Of a stretch of DNA of 64,000 bases, positions 1 to 36,689 are shown in pieces. The notes beneath the pieces are model-generated. The model had not been told where the DNA came from. It saw nothing but the letters and a program-made list of their open reading frames with translations, and did not search any database. A program made the position numbers and the translations under genes. How positions within the stretch are numbered: the stretch's first letter is position 1; the number at the start of each line of letters is the position of its first letter. Source of the DNA: Muscardinus avellanarius (taxonomy: Eukaryota; Chordata; Mammalia; Rodentia; Gliridae); NCBI GenBank assembly GCA_963383645.1, contig OY726571.1, positions 22,847,785 through 22,911,784 of the forward strand. Direction: 5' to 3'.

Positions 1-18
1 AAAAATAAAATAAAATAG

Positions 19-107
19 GGTTGGAGGTATAGTTCAGAGGTAGACTGCTTCTAAGTTCAATCCTAGTGACAGAAAGAAAGAAAGAAAGAAAGAGAAAGAA
101 AAAAGGA
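19..107 (+). repeat. SINE right half (ID part), cut by window start
   Basis: The ID-like box (GTATAGTTCAGAGGTAGA...GTTCAATCC) is followed by a (GAAA)n tail at 70-107. The left half lies beyond the window. Confidence 0.75.
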
Positions 108-451
108 AAAAATTTGGGATTGGGGTTAGCTCTTTTAACCTTTGAAGTAGAGATTTTGGCTTAATAATTTTAGCTATTGGAAAATGTGACATCTCTTCCA
201 GATTCCAGGAAAATAATAAGATGGTGGAAATCTTCATATACACAAGGGATGGAATAAATAACAATGACATAAACTTCTCAGTTTCTTATAGGAACCCATA
301 AGTTTATGACTTCTGAATCTTGAAACACTGTGGTAATTTGTTAAGCAGTGGTAGTAAACAGTTACAAGGTACTTAAAATACACAGTCATGATGAGTGTCT
401 ATAGTTTTAGATATTACATGTGTTATGCCTACAGTTTTAGATGGTACATGT

Positions 452-631
452 GTAGTTTTTTTTTGTTGTTGTTGGGGTTTGAACCCAGAGGCATTTTACC
501 TCCAAGATATACCCCAGCCCTTTTTATTTTTAGGGCATGCTAAGTTGCTGAGGCTGGCTTTCAACCCATGATATTTCCATTTTAGCCTTCCGAGTACCGA
601 GATTACAGGTGTACACCACTGTGCCTGGCTC
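452..631 (-). repeat. B1-ID dimer SINE
   Basis: Reads in reverse from GTTTGAACCCAGAGGCATTT to CACTGTGCCTGGC. It lies beyond the inferred end of AADAT. Confidence 0.85.
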
Positions 632-808
632 GTGTGTATGTATTCTTATAGGAAGAATGATATATGCTCAGAGTAGTTATTGGTGGAGGTGAGTTAGTGA
701 ACGGCTTTTACTTTACTCCTATGCTTTATTGTTTGAAAATGTAAGGCGATCATATATAACATTAATAATCAGATAGGAGAATGAAGATCTTAAAAAGTGA
801 GGAAAAGC

Positions 809-1020
809 CGGGGTGGTGGCGCACACTTGTAATCCCAGCATTTGGAAGGCTGAGACAGGAGGATCACGGTTCTTGGACAGCCTCAGCTACTTAGTGAGGC
901 CCTTTGCAACTCAGTGAGACCCTGTTTCAAAATAAAGAATAAAAACATAGGACTGGGGGTATAACTCGGAGGTAGAATGCCCCTGGGTTCCATCCCTAGT
1001 ACCGCAAAAAAAGAAAAAAA
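809..1020 (+). repeat. B1-ID dimer SINE, full length
   Basis: Starts GCCGGGGTGGTGGCGC, has a tandem 'agtgagg/agtgaga' centre, an A-rich linker and the ID half, and ends in an A-rich tail at 1006-1020. Confidence 0.9.
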
Positions 1021-1116
1021 ATGAAGAAAAATTATTTATTTTCCTTTTTTCCCCTAAGCTCGTTCTCCACTCTTTATTTAGAATTAATAGGTCTGGTGCT
1101 GTCAGTAGTTTCAGGA

Positions 1117-1139
1117 TTTAATATTAATTTGTATTTATT
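1117..1139 (-). terminator. Candidate AADAT polyadenylation signals
   Basis: On the minus strand AATAAA (1139-1134) follows directly after the A-rich end of a SINE, and ATTAAA (1122-1117) follows 11 nt later. These are the first canonical signals after the stop codon. Cleavage has not been shown. Confidence 0.4.
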
Positions 1140-1823
1140 TTGTGGCACTGGGCATTCTACCTCTGAGCTACACCCCCAGTCCTATATTATTTTTATTTTG
1201 AAACAGGGTCTTGCTGGGTTGATGAGAGTCTGCTATTTGCTGAGGCTGTCCTCAAGATTGCAATTCTCCTTTCTCAGCCTCCCGTGTACTGGAGTTACAA
1301 GTATATGGCACCATGCCTGGCTAGAATTATATTTTAAAGGGATTTCTTAGCATAACATAATATCTATGACACTCTTACTAAATTATTCTTTATAATGGTC
1401 AAATAACTAAAATTTCTATAAGCTCTCATTACATTTCCCTAAAAATAGAAAGCACCAAATTATATGCAATTTTGAATGTAATTGTTTCCTTAAGATTTCA
1501 AAATAAATTAGTGTAAAATGTTGGTCTCAAAGATTGATAGGACATCATAAAGCAGCTAGAGAGTTCTTTACAATAAAATCCAAGAAAAAATAATTTTTTG
1601 CTCAGATTGAAATTTACTTAAAAAGTATAAATGGGTTACAAATTTTTTTGGCAATCTAATAGATTTAGAGGCACTTTGAAAGTTTCTAATTAAACTGTGA
1701 GGCACAGATGTGACTTGTTTCATGAAATCTGGTCTATAAAATGTAACTCCAATGATCATATCCTCCAGCTAAAACACAGAAATCACTGGAAAAATCCATG
1801 AGTACTCTGACAGTTTGATTTCT
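1140..1823 (-). other. AADAT: AADAT 3' UTR (extent inferred)
   Basis: Sequence downstream of the stop is AT-rich and non-coding. I found no AATAAA on the minus strand between the stop and 1140. The first one lies at 1139-1134, next to an ATTAAA at 1122-1117. The UTR would then include the SINE at 1141-1323. An upstream variant signal could end the transcript earlier. Confidence 0.5.
1141..1323 (-). repeat. B1-ID dimer SINE in the AADAT 3' UTR
   Basis: Same orientation as the gene. Its 3' end abuts AAAATAAATAC, which supplies the candidate poly(A) signal. Confidence 0.85.
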
Positions 1824-27336
<25,513 letters not shown>

Positions 27337-27420
27337 GGCTCTGATAGCCCAAAACCCAGCACCTTCTTCACTTGCTCAGGACTACAGAAACCAAACAGCT
27401 GCTCCAAGCACTGTCTCTTA
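27337..27420 (-). other. AADAT: AADAT 5' untranslated region (partial)
   Basis: Sequence just before the ATG. In the gene sense it contains TTTGGTTTCTGTAG followed by TCCTGAGC, an acceptor-like junction at about 27387. The translated exon may therefore start there and be spliced to an exon in the CpG island. Confidence 0.45.
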
Positions 27421-27900
27421 GCTAGTCACCGAGCCAGCGCCACCATTAGCCGTCCGCGCGCAGTCGACACCCAGGCTGCGGGCAGCTTTCGGTCTCTGGA
27501 TCCTAAGTAGGCCTGCGGCAGTGGGCTCGATGGGCAAAGTCCACCGCAGAGGGGATGTCCTTGCCGCGGCGGCCCAGGCCGGTTGTGCTTGGCTGCGACC
27601 TTTCCAGCTCGGCACCTCTGTCCGGGTCAAGGCCCTCGGCGCGCAGGGCCGCGCAGGGCGTGGCGGGGGAGGCCGGGCCGCCGCGGACCGACCAGTGCCA
27701 GAATCCCTGGGTCTCGAGGGTGGGAGTGTGTGCAGCACTGCGTCCTGGTTGGTTGGCCAGTGCACAGACCTCAAATCTTGCAAAGGAGCTCCTGGAGGGA
27801 CCAGAAGTTCGCCACGATCCTAGTCCGCGAGTACCATCTAGTGGTCACTTCGGTCCATTGCAGCGCGCTCTTGAAGCTGCGCCCAGCCAGGCAGGCATTC
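27420..27900 (-). promoter_or_regulatory. CpG island promoter of AADAT
   Basis: This is the only CpG-dense stretch in the window, with many CG dinucleotides (for example GCCGCGGCGG near 27560 and GGCGCGCAGGGCCGCGC near 27637) and GC-box-like GGCGGGGG near 27662. It lies 80-560 bp upstream of the AADAT start codon, the expected place for a TATA-less housekeeping-type promoter and non-coding first exon. Open frames of 100-170 codons here on both strands are expected from the base composition and are not called as genes. Confidence 0.8.
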
Positions 27901-28330
27901 CAGCGCACTCTACCCCAACTGAGCGTTTAGTACCTGCTCAGACTACTGCCATGCTAAATTCTTGGCCTTCATTAATGAAACTATCGGCACTATTCTGGCA
28001 GGTCACCCAGGGGATCCAGATGAATTCCAGTGAGCATGGCAGAGTGAGGGTGGGGGTGTTGATCTGAATTTTGAAGAACCACTCAAAGTTTCCTCAATTT
28101 TGGTGAACAGATGATCAAGGTACGATTTCATGAATCAATTGGTTGTGTTTCGTACAGAGAATTTTTCTTAGGTCCACAATGCTTAACGAGGAGGAGAACA
28201 ATGTAAAGAAACCACAAAGGGAATACACATCACAAAGGAGATACAGTGACTGCACGGCACTTGATTTTCAAGGTTATTAAGTTTATTAGTAGTAAATATT
28301 GTTATTAAGGTATAGTTATAGCTATAGTTG

Positions 28331-28549
28331 GTGGCGCATGCTTGTAATCCCCAGCATTTGGGAAACTGAGCCAGGAGGATCGTGGTTTGTGGCCAGCCTC
28401 AGCTACTTAGTGAGGCTCTTTGCAACTCAGTGAGACCCTGTTGCAAAATTCAAAAATAAAAATTAGGGCTGGGGGTGTAGTTTGGAGGTAGAATACCCCT
28501 GGGTTTCATTGGAGGTAGAATACCCCTGGGTTTCATTGCCAGTGCCACA
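28331..28549 (+). repeat. B1-ID dimer SINE with 27-bp internal duplication
   Basis: The ID segment beginning TTGGAGGTAGAATACCCC is present twice in tandem (28482 and 28509). Confidence 0.88.
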
Positions 28550-28559
28550 CAAAGAAAGT

Positions 28560-28885
28560 ACAGTTATGCCAAGATTTCCAAAATCATTAAAGTACAGTTT
28601 CTTAATGAGGATGCAAGCAGGCCTCTGTGGAAAATAAAGTTTAATTAAGTTTGAAGTGTGCCCTTAGCTGTGAGAGGTAAAGAGGTGTTGGAAGGCTCAT
28701 GATAAGATTTGCATTTTTCCTCCAATGTGCTGAATGCATTAGGGAAGGAAGAAGTGGAAGTTGCTAGGAAGTGAAGTTGATTGAATTGTGTTGGGTGCAT
28801 GCAGAATATGCTAAAATGAAACTCACTAATCTGTATGATTAATATGCACTACTGAAAGTATCTTTAAAAAAACGAGGTGGGGTGA
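28560..28885. other. Unassigned intergenic stretch
   Basis: No gene or named repeat seen. Confidence 0.45.
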
Positions 28886-28889
28886 GCCT

Positions 28890-29100
28890 GTCATAGTGGC
28901 GCACGCTTGTAATCCCAGTACTTGGGAGGCTGAGACAGGAGGATCACACACATTTGAAGACAGCCTCAGCTACTTAGTGAGGCTCTCAACAACTTAGTGA
29001 GCCTTTATTTCCAAATAAAATATAAAAAATAGGTCTAGGGGTGTAACCTGGAGGTAGAAAGCCCCTGGGTTCCATCCCCAGTACCACACACGCACACACA
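28890..29100 (+). repeat. B1-ID dimer SINE with (CA)n end
   Basis: From CATAGTGGCGCACGCTTG to CCATCCCCAGTACCAC, then CA repeats to about 29105. Confidence 0.87.
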
Positions 29101-29169
29101 CACACAAAAGAGGTGGTGCTACTTAAAGATAGTTTGGTCATAGGGGATCCACCATTCTGAAAATAGGTT

Positions 29170-29475
29170 AACTCCATCTATGAGGGATGGGTTAGGTTTT
29201 CTGTTACTGAATGAATTCTTAGGAGAGTGAGATGTCATAAAGTGAGGTCAACTCGTGCCTTGAACTCTTCTTTACGGTAATCTTTCCCTTTCTACTTCTC
29301 CACCGCGTTCTGATGCGGCCAAAGGCACCCTCACCAGGACATCGAGGCCATGCGATTTGGATCTTCTAGTCACCCGCACAATGAGCCAAATAAATCTCTT
29401 TGTTTTATAAATTGCTTGTTTTTCTAAGCCTCAGGTATGTTGTTAGAACAACACAAAATGAACTGAGACAGGACA
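29170..29475 (+). mobile_element. MaLR-type LTR
   Basis: 3' landmarks: ATGAGCCAAATAAATCTC (AATAAA signal), ATTGCTTG, CCTCAGGTATGTTGTTAG and AACACAAAATGAACTGAGAC. Confidence 0.6.
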
Positions 29476-29479
29476 CATG

Positions 29480-30475
29480 CAGTGTTTGTTCGTATGAATA
29501 TTACATATTAAATGCAGAAGTAAAAGTATGCTGAGCTTTAGGAGGTTAGAATTGACGAGAAACATGGCACCACTGAGGAGACGACATTGGGGTTGTCTTG
29601 ACAACCCTAAGACAAACTGGGGTTGAGAAGAGTAATGGAGAGGATGCTGAGAGTTGGCTTTGAGGTTGCCGGCTGATTACACAGTAAAAGGATTTGTTAT
29701 CTATATAGAAACCGTAGGGTTTTTATCCTACTGCAGCAGGTATGTTTTATTCAAGAGAATGGCCTGCTAAGATTTGCGCTTTTTAATCTTTAAAATAAAA
29801 ATATTTTATTTAACTCGATATATTGAAAATATTATATAACAAACATTTAAAAAGTGTTAATGAGATACCTTACATTCTTGTTTGCCCATTAAACTTTGAT
29901 GCTCATAACACATCTCCTCAGGGGCCGCATCACCCGTGCTACTATTCTAGATCTCGCTGAGCTGAAGTCTGCGTTAAAAACCACTGCATGCTCCGTCCAT
30001 GTGTGAAAAAATACCTTTTTCCCCCCTTTCCTTCCTTTCTCTACTATAAAAGTATCAAACTATACTTTTCAAAAATTTAAAAGAAATGATTTGCATACCA
30101 TATAGTATTAGAATATTTAAAGGATAATTCATTACTGAGGGAGTCTGCAAGATGGAGACTGGTATATTTGTTCAATTAAAGAAAAATGCTGGAATAAAAT
30201 TGTAAAATTAAACACAAAACACATGTTCCACAGGACTCAACTTTTGGAGTAATATTTCCTATTGGGTGGAAAATCTTTTGGTGCTTACCAGTCTTCTCTG
30301 AATTAACCCTTAACTTTACAGAATATGGGCCATACTAAAACAATAAATAGTAAATCCAATATTATGATATTCCATTGAGAATCAGATGATCCTTACATGA
30401 GTTTGTTAAACTATGTTCTACTATGATTTTGAAAGAGTACACAGTAATCATTTTATCTTTTTTTCCAAGTTTTAG
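29480..30475. other. Unassigned intergenic stretch
   Basis: About 1 kb, AT-rich, with no gene or named repeat seen. Confidence 0.5.
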
Positions 30476-30484
30476 GTAATCTCT

Positions 30485-30596
30485 TTCCCTTTCTCCTTCC
30501 CTCCTTCCCTCCCCCTCTTCCTTCCTTCCTTCCTTCCTACCTTCCTTCCTTCCTTCCTTCCTTCCTTCCTTCCTTTTATTTCCTTTATTCCTTTCA
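30485..30596. repeat. (CCTT)n microsatellite
   Basis: Pyrimidine-only TTCC units, longest run about 30523-30574. Confidence 0.93.
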
Positions 30597-30793
30597 TACT
30601 GGAGAATGAACCCAGGGCCATTATCCCTCTAAGCTACACCCTGAACCCTATTATATTTCTATTAGGGTCTCTCACTAGGTTAATAGAAGTCTCAGTACTT
30701 GCTGGGGCTGGCCCAGGGCCTGGAACCCTCAGTCATCTCGTCTCAGTCTCCCAAGTACTGGGATTATAGGCAAATGCACTGCTGTGCCTGGCT
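30597..30793 (-). repeat. B1-ID dimer SINE
   Basis: Reverse copy; its tail is the source of the adjacent (CCTT)n tract. Confidence 0.85.
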
Positions 30794-31540
30794 AGATAAC
30801 TTTTCTTAATATGCTTTTTCTTTCTAATTTCCAAACATCTTTAGTTTATTCACATTTTCTCTTTAAAGCCTATAGTCCTGTACACAATTGTTATGAGTCC
30901 TGTTCTGGCTCTGGGGACACAGTGGTGAGAACGACCCCTGCAGAGCTCTCCCTCGCTTGCTCTCTCTGGCTCTCTTCACTGGGATAATAGCTCTGCCTCT
31001 CAACCCAGCCTGGTATGAAAGGTGAGGCCAGTCACCATCTACCTGCCACTTAGATCCTTCCATCCTTCCTTCTTGGGAGTTAGTTTAGTTTGGTCATGTA
31101 CCAAAGGTTCTCTGACAGCTCTCAATAAAGCTAGGCTTTGCTGCTACATGACACATTCCCCCTCCTGGAACTTTAAAATCCTCTTCCCTGCTTCTCAGAT
31201 GTGTTGGCCTTTGGTTATGGAGGCTTCAGTCCCTGGTTGGCTGGTTCCTTTGCTTTGGGCCTGAGACAGAGATCATGGCAGAAGGTTGTGGTGGAGGAGG
31301 GCTGCTTAGCTCATGTCAGTTACCAAGGAGAGAGCCAGACTTATCTATGCATTTACTCTGGCTACTGAGTTGGAGAAGGGCTAATAGAGACACATTGAGT
31401 CATATTTTCTATAATAATGAGGTGAGAGATGATGGTAGAAGAGAGAACTCAGGAAGCAAACAGAATTAAGAAATACTCAATGGATAAAACAAAGATTTGA
31501 GGTAAAGTGACATGAAAAAGGCCAGGCTGAGGATGAAGCA

Positions 31541-31586
31541 GTTTGTCAGTTCTCCAGGATACCACAACAAATTGCCACAAACTTGT
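31541..31586 (+). mobile_element. MLT1 LTR, fragment 1 of 4
   Basis: TTCTCCAGGATACCACAAC then AAATTGCCACAAACTTG, the 5' part of an MLT1 LTR. Its continuation resumes at 36194 (GGGTGGCTTAAGACAAC). Confidence 0.65.
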
Positions 31587-32097
31587 GAAACAGAGGTGTC
31601 TCCTCTTACAGAGTTATTATCTAGTGCATTTCAGTGAATGAAGTCCAAGGACTAGCGAAGAGTATAGAAATATGAAAATTTAAGTCAGCAAAAGATAGAA
31701 GACAAAAACATCTCCAGTGCCCCACCCCCACATGGTGGGGAGGGGTCCCCAAAAGAAAGTAACCACTGAAACTCTTAGGAGGTGACCTTTTAAACCTTAC
31801 TGAGGTCTGAGGTTTTCCATCTACTATTTTGTGATAGGTTAAAATTGAGTTTTGGGGAACCAGTGTCTTTTGGACAAATTTTCATCCTTAATTTGAGTTG
31901 TTTTGCTGTGGGCTGGTGGGCCCTGATCTCCTGGTGCCCACCGGCCTCTCGCTTCCCTGATCACCTCCACATTCCTCACTAAAGGCAATGCAGATGGCCT
32001 TTTGGAAACCTTCCTGTTCCCAGTTCCTCTGCCCTGCCTCATGTGTCCCCTCTGTGAAGTGACCCGAACTGCTTTAAGGAAATGAGGGACAACCACT

Positions 32098-32424
32098 CTT
32101 AACTGCTTCCAGCTGGTAGGAGGTGCTATCAGAGTATCATAGGGTTTTAACTGCTTCCAGCTGGTAGGGGGCGCCATCAGTATCATATAGCTTTAACTGC
32201 TTGGAGCTGGTAGGGGCGCTATCAGTATCATAGGGTTTTAACTGCTTCAAGCTGGTAGGAGGTGCTATCAGAGTATCATAGGGTTTTAACTGCTTCCAGC
32301 TGGTAGGGGGCGCTATCAGTATCATATAGCTTTAACTGCTTGGAGCTGGTAGGGGGCGCTATCAGTATCATAGGGTTTTAACTGCTTCAAGCTGGTAGGG
32401 GGCGCTATCAGTATCATAGGGTTT
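32098..32424. repeat. 46-bp minisatellite, seven units
   Basis: Units begin AACTGCTT at 32101, 32149, 32195, 32240, 32288, 32334 and 32380. Units 1-3 and 4-6 match pairwise (48, 46 and 45-46 bp), a 139-bp higher-order repeat, with unit 7 extra. The core is AGCTGGTAGGGGGCGCTATC. Confidence 0.95.
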
Positions 32425-32826
32425 CAGGGGGTGGGTGATCTAGAGGACTGTGGAAGAAGGAGTCCTTCATATGAGGTTTGGTTCACACAGCTATCTGTAG
32501 CTGGTGGGATGAAGGAGCCTGGTTATCTTGGATTAAAGTCACTCATGGTGATCACTGGGCATCTCCATGAAAAACTGATATGTTAGTACATGATACAATA
32601 ACAGATAGATATCTTGTCATAATGTTTTTTTCCATAACTCTTTATCTTGGACCATCTACTTGTTAACATTTTAAATTGGAGGCCAGGTAGCCAACCCATT
32701 TGCAATAGAACATGAGTCATTATATATAACATTGTGAAAAGTTCTTGTGGCACAAAACCTAAAAAAAAAACAACAAAAAAAACCCCAAAAACCCAACTTA
32801 GCCTAAACAGTTTTTTTTTTGGTCTG

Positions 32827-32831
<5 letters not shown>

Positions 32832-32857
<26 letters not shown>

Positions 32858-33067
32858 GTGGTATTGAGGGTGGAACCCAGGGGCTTTCTACCTCCGGACT
32901 ACACTCCCAGACCTATTTGACCTATTTTATATTTTATTTGGAAACAGGGTCTCACTAAGTTGCTGAGAGCCTCACTAAGTAGCTGAGGCTGGCTTCGAAC
33001 GTGTGCGATCCTCCTTTCTCAGCCTCCCAAGCGCGGGGATTACAAGCGTGCACCACCACACCTGGCG
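32832..33067 (-). repeat. B1-ID dimer SINE
   Basis: Flanked by GTCTGTCAGGTTT on both sides (about 32822 and 33066). A long T tract (32831-32857) is its tail. Confidence 0.9.
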
Positions 33068-33339
33068 TCTGTCAGGTTTTGAACAGAACTCAACTCTGTT
33101 ACGTTTGTAATGGTGGTAAGGGCTCTTTCCCACAATTCAAATAGGTAAGTTGAATCTGGAAATTAAAACTAATAGCTCAGTTGCATCTTAACCGAATTTT
33201 ATTACAAAGTCAGTAGGAAATAGAAAGGGAAGAAGAGCAGTGTGCCTGGAAGACAGACTGGATAGCCCAAGAATGTAACTCTGCCCTGCCCCACTTTTTG
33301 AATCCGGCCCTTAAATACTATTTTCTTATTGATATGATA

Positions 33340-33569
33340 TTTATTTATTTATTTATTTATTTATTTTTGCTGGTCTGGGGATGGAAACCAGGGGCATTCG
33401 ACCTTCAAGCTACATACTCTGCCCTAATTTTTATTCTTTATTTTGAAACCAGGTCTCACTGAGTTGCAGAGGGCCTCACTAAGTAGCTGAGGCTGTCTGT
33501 GAACTGCCGTCCTCCTGTCTCAGCCTCCCGAATGCTGGGATTACAAGTGTGTGCCACCACGCACAGCTT
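33340..33569 (-). repeat. B1-ID dimer SINE with (TTTA)n tail
   Basis: The reverse copy from GCTGGTCTGGGGATGG follows TTTA repeats (33340-33366). Confidence 0.88.
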
Positions 33570-33926
33570 ACTGGTGTGTTAGTTTCAGCACTACCAAGAC
33601 AATAGGCTAGTAAATTATTTCTTACACAGGTGGTACCTTCTAGTCTTTGGACAGTGTACTTACTAAGTACAGGGGTTAATAATCTATTGTTTTCTACCTC
33701 TGTTGTATCAGGTTGTAGTGATAGCCTATTAATTATGGGTGTTTTGAAGTAACATAAGGAGTTCACATTCCACATACTGAGGCCAGGTCACAAAAAAGAG
33801 GAGGGAAACAGAGGCACTAATTGTAGCCAGTGCACCTGTGTGTAATCTCTAAGAGCAAAGCACGAGGCTCTTGCTACCTTCATAGCTTTCAAATGTGCTT
33901 AGTAGAGTTACTGAGGTCTTAGGACT

Positions 33927-34015
33927 TTTAATTGCTTCTATATATTTTTAGGGACAAAGGCTTTAATTGCCTCTCTGTATTTTTAAGGCTAAAGGTTTTA
34001 ATTGCCTCTACATTC
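33927..34015. repeat. 35-bp tandem repeat, about 2.5 units
   Basis: TTTAATTGC recurs at 33927, 33962 and 33997, with TATTTTTA(A)GG between. Confidence 0.85.
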
Positions 34016-36193
34016 TTTCCATGGGTTAACATCAGGGAAAAGAGGAGGGGAGGGAAAGTTCTGGGGTACAACAGACAAAGCTGCATTTTTCCTGGCCTGA
34101 ATGCCTGTGTAGCACCCAGGCTCTGACTGCCCTTTACATTTTTATTGGAGATCAATGCTGGAGTAATTTTTCAATACTGGTACAAGATGTTCCAGGCATT
34201 TACAGAAATAGGAGTTTTAACTTTGTTTGGTATCTGAGGGTCCTGGACCGGTAAAACCTTAAAAATGACAGGTTTGTCTTTACAACATTTTAGAAGGACT
34301 TAATTAGAGGGAGGTTTTGAGCACTGGTGTCATCTTATTTTTTATGTGAATTTAAAGGTAGAAACACTACACAAATGACTTTAGTATAGCTCTTGTTTTT
34401 TTTTTTTTTTGAAATAGCACATTTACCTTTGGTTATATTTTTCTACTGGGTGTTCAAGACCAAGCAGGTAGCCCTTTCATGGGAAAACATAAGTTTTTCT
34501 AACTTCTTTTTTTCTGTTAAGGTTAGTTAAGACTCCTCAGGGTTATTCTTGGGGACTTGGAGAAGATTTACCTCAACTGGTTATATACTAGTATTGGGGA
34601 GAGGTTTTAAATTGTACTAATGTACCAGTACTGGGAAAGATTTCCAGTTTTGAAAATATATCATTTGTACTAAAGAAAGCCAGGACTGGCAGGAAGAAGG
34701 GACTTGTAATTTACATTTCTAAGGAGAAGGAAAGAAAGCCAGAGCCAGGGAAGTGGTCTCTTTACTTTTCCAAGGAGAGACAGATGGCCTAAGGGATGGG
34801 AGGAAATCGCAGATCCAGGAGAAGCAATTTAACACATCTTGGGGGTAGAACAAAAGGGGGATAGGTCTGTGTCAGGAAGACAGGACTGCCCCCACTTCTG
34901 GGCAAATCTGGCTGTAGATAGCAGAAAAACTGGGCTAGAGATAGGACAGCATATCTACAGATCAAAGGACCTGCTGGGGACTTGGTCAGGATAAGAACTC
35001 AGCATACTGAGGTTCTTTGGTATATTCATTCAAATTGCCCCCCTGTGCCATTCTCCGAAGGCATAGGGCTATAACTATCTTCTGTATTTCTATCTTTTTA
35101 ATACATTTCTTTAAATCGTCAGCAACTGTCCAAGCTATGCATATTTATTCTTAGCTTAGGACAAGAACCTGAGGTTTTTCTGTTTGTGTGGTTGTGTTGG
35201 GGGAATTACTTCTCCCCTCACACACCGAACATATTTCACCACAACAGGTTGTGCCATCTGCCAGGACGGATCATGGTTTTGCTGACCATTTGGCTTCCCT
35301 GGAAGCATAAGGGATATTTCCCTCTTTGATGACCCTCCTTTTTCAGAGTATGTGCTGGTGGCTTCTAGTCTTCGGAGCGTTTGCCATCTTCCTGTTTTGG
35401 GAGGTCAGATGACTCACTGGGGTTGCAGGAGAGAGGAGGTAGAAAGACATAGGCAAATAGAGCCAAAGGGACATGGTGGAAAGACTTAATTTCCTGGGAG
35501 GCAACAGATGATAACTAACTTCCAAAACTCCTGAAAGGACTAGACCTCCTGAATGTCAAGTTCTAAGAAGATCAAACGCCTCCTGAGAGTGAAAACAGAT
35601 GTTTATAAAACTTTAGTTGTTCCTGCTGGTAAGCAATCCCAGGTGATAACAGGAAACAGCATCTGGTACCCAACTGAGGAAAGGAGACACAAAAAAGAAC
35701 ATTGTCTAAGTCTCAGAAAACTGCTGCTGAGGCACTAACAGGGGGAAAAATAATTCAAGGAAGCAATTAAACCCTCCAGACAAGCTACTCTAAATGGTTA
35801 CCCATTTGGGAATTCCTCCTGCTGGGAGCTTTTCTCTTTCTTGCAGGTCATATTGGCTTAAAGAGAAAGCAATGTGTAACTGATGGCACTTGGCCCAGGC
35901 TACAAGATACTTACTGGGCGTCAAGACCAATGGAGGCCCCTAGGGGTGGCCTGCGCCTCTCCTTGGTAGATCATGTGGACTTTCGAAGGAAGCAGTTTGT
36001 AACTGATGGTCTGTGGGTTGGGCAGCTCCCAAGTAATGTCCAGAATTCCAAGGTCCCAATTGCCCAAAAGGATGGTCTACCTTTTTCCCCCATCCCCATT
36101 CTCTTTACAATAAACTCCCTGCTCACCTTCTGTTGTCTGTGAGTATCATTTTTTGTACTTTATAGACAAGAACCCCAGTAAGGGAAAACATGT

Positions 36194-36262
36194 TTCATTG
36201 GGTGGCTTAAGACAACAGAAATGTATTCTCATAGTTCTGGAGGCTGAATACCTGGCTCTGTA
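36194..36262 (+). mobile_element. MLT1 LTR, fragment 2 of 4
   Basis: GGGTGGCTTAAGACAACAG, then TCATAGTTCTGGAGGCTG, continuing fragment 1. Confidence 0.65.
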
Positions 36263-36263
36263 C

Positions 36264-36686
36264 TAGCAGAGCATGAGATGATATGATGAAAAAAATGCTC
36301 GCGAGACTTTATTTCTGTTCTCAAGGAGGTGAGAGGGGAGCAGGCAAGAGAACCAACTTCCCAGTAAACTCAGTTCTTCCTTTTATTACAGGTTTATAGA
36401 ATTAAGGTTGAGTTATAAAATAACTGTCTTTGGCTAGGGAATAGAGCAGTGTGTTAGGAATGCTTTAGAAGATAAGTTGTTATCTGGCAGCTTTGCAAGA
36501 GGCAGAGATTGCTGTCTTCTGCCCTCAAGAAAAGCAAGCAAAAGGTGTAGCAAAACAGAAGGAAATAGCTTAGATAGCAAAGGAGCATCAAGGTCACTGT
36601 CTTTGGTTCCCTCAAGGAAGGCAGTCTTCTGCCAAAGCAAACAAAAAGCTAAACATCCTCAAGCCAATATTTTTTAGACTTAGAAC
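36264..36686 (-). mobile_element. LTR-type element, copy A
   Basis: Closely related, in the same orientation, to the element at 46570-47023: shared GAGGTGAGAGGGG, GGCAAGAGA, TTGTTATCTGGCAG-like and CCCTCAAG..AAGGCAGTCTT. AAATAAAGTC in reverse near its left end suggests a minus-strand LTR. It lies inside MLT1. Confidence 0.6.
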
Positions 36687-36689
36687 AGG

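Larger units (their letters stand above)
31587..36193 (+). mobile_element. Composite LTR-retroelement relic inserted in MLT1
   Basis: The ends are inverted TGAAACA and TGTTTCA, with TTG on both sides. Removing it restores a continuous MLT1. The right end looks like a 3' LTR: AATAAACTCCC near 36108 and a U5-like end. I could not find a matching LTR pair inside, and no gag or pol coding is visible. It contains two later SINEs, a 46-bp minisatellite and a 35-bp x3 repeat. It may be one long relic or several nested ones. Confidence 0.5.

Noticed and set aside
27418..28067. Frames of 100-170 codons on both strands across the CpG island
   Set aside because: High GC removes stop codons in all frames. 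The peptides are low-complexity (A, P, R, G) with no recognisable domain and they overlap each other.
31839..32325. Minus frames with repeated APPTSWKQLKPYDT-like peptide
   Set aside because: The peptide repeat only mirrors the 46-bp minisatellite; there is no start, splice or family context.
32098..32424. CRISPR-like array
   Set aside because: The units are head-to-tail with no unique spacers, and the window is mammalian.
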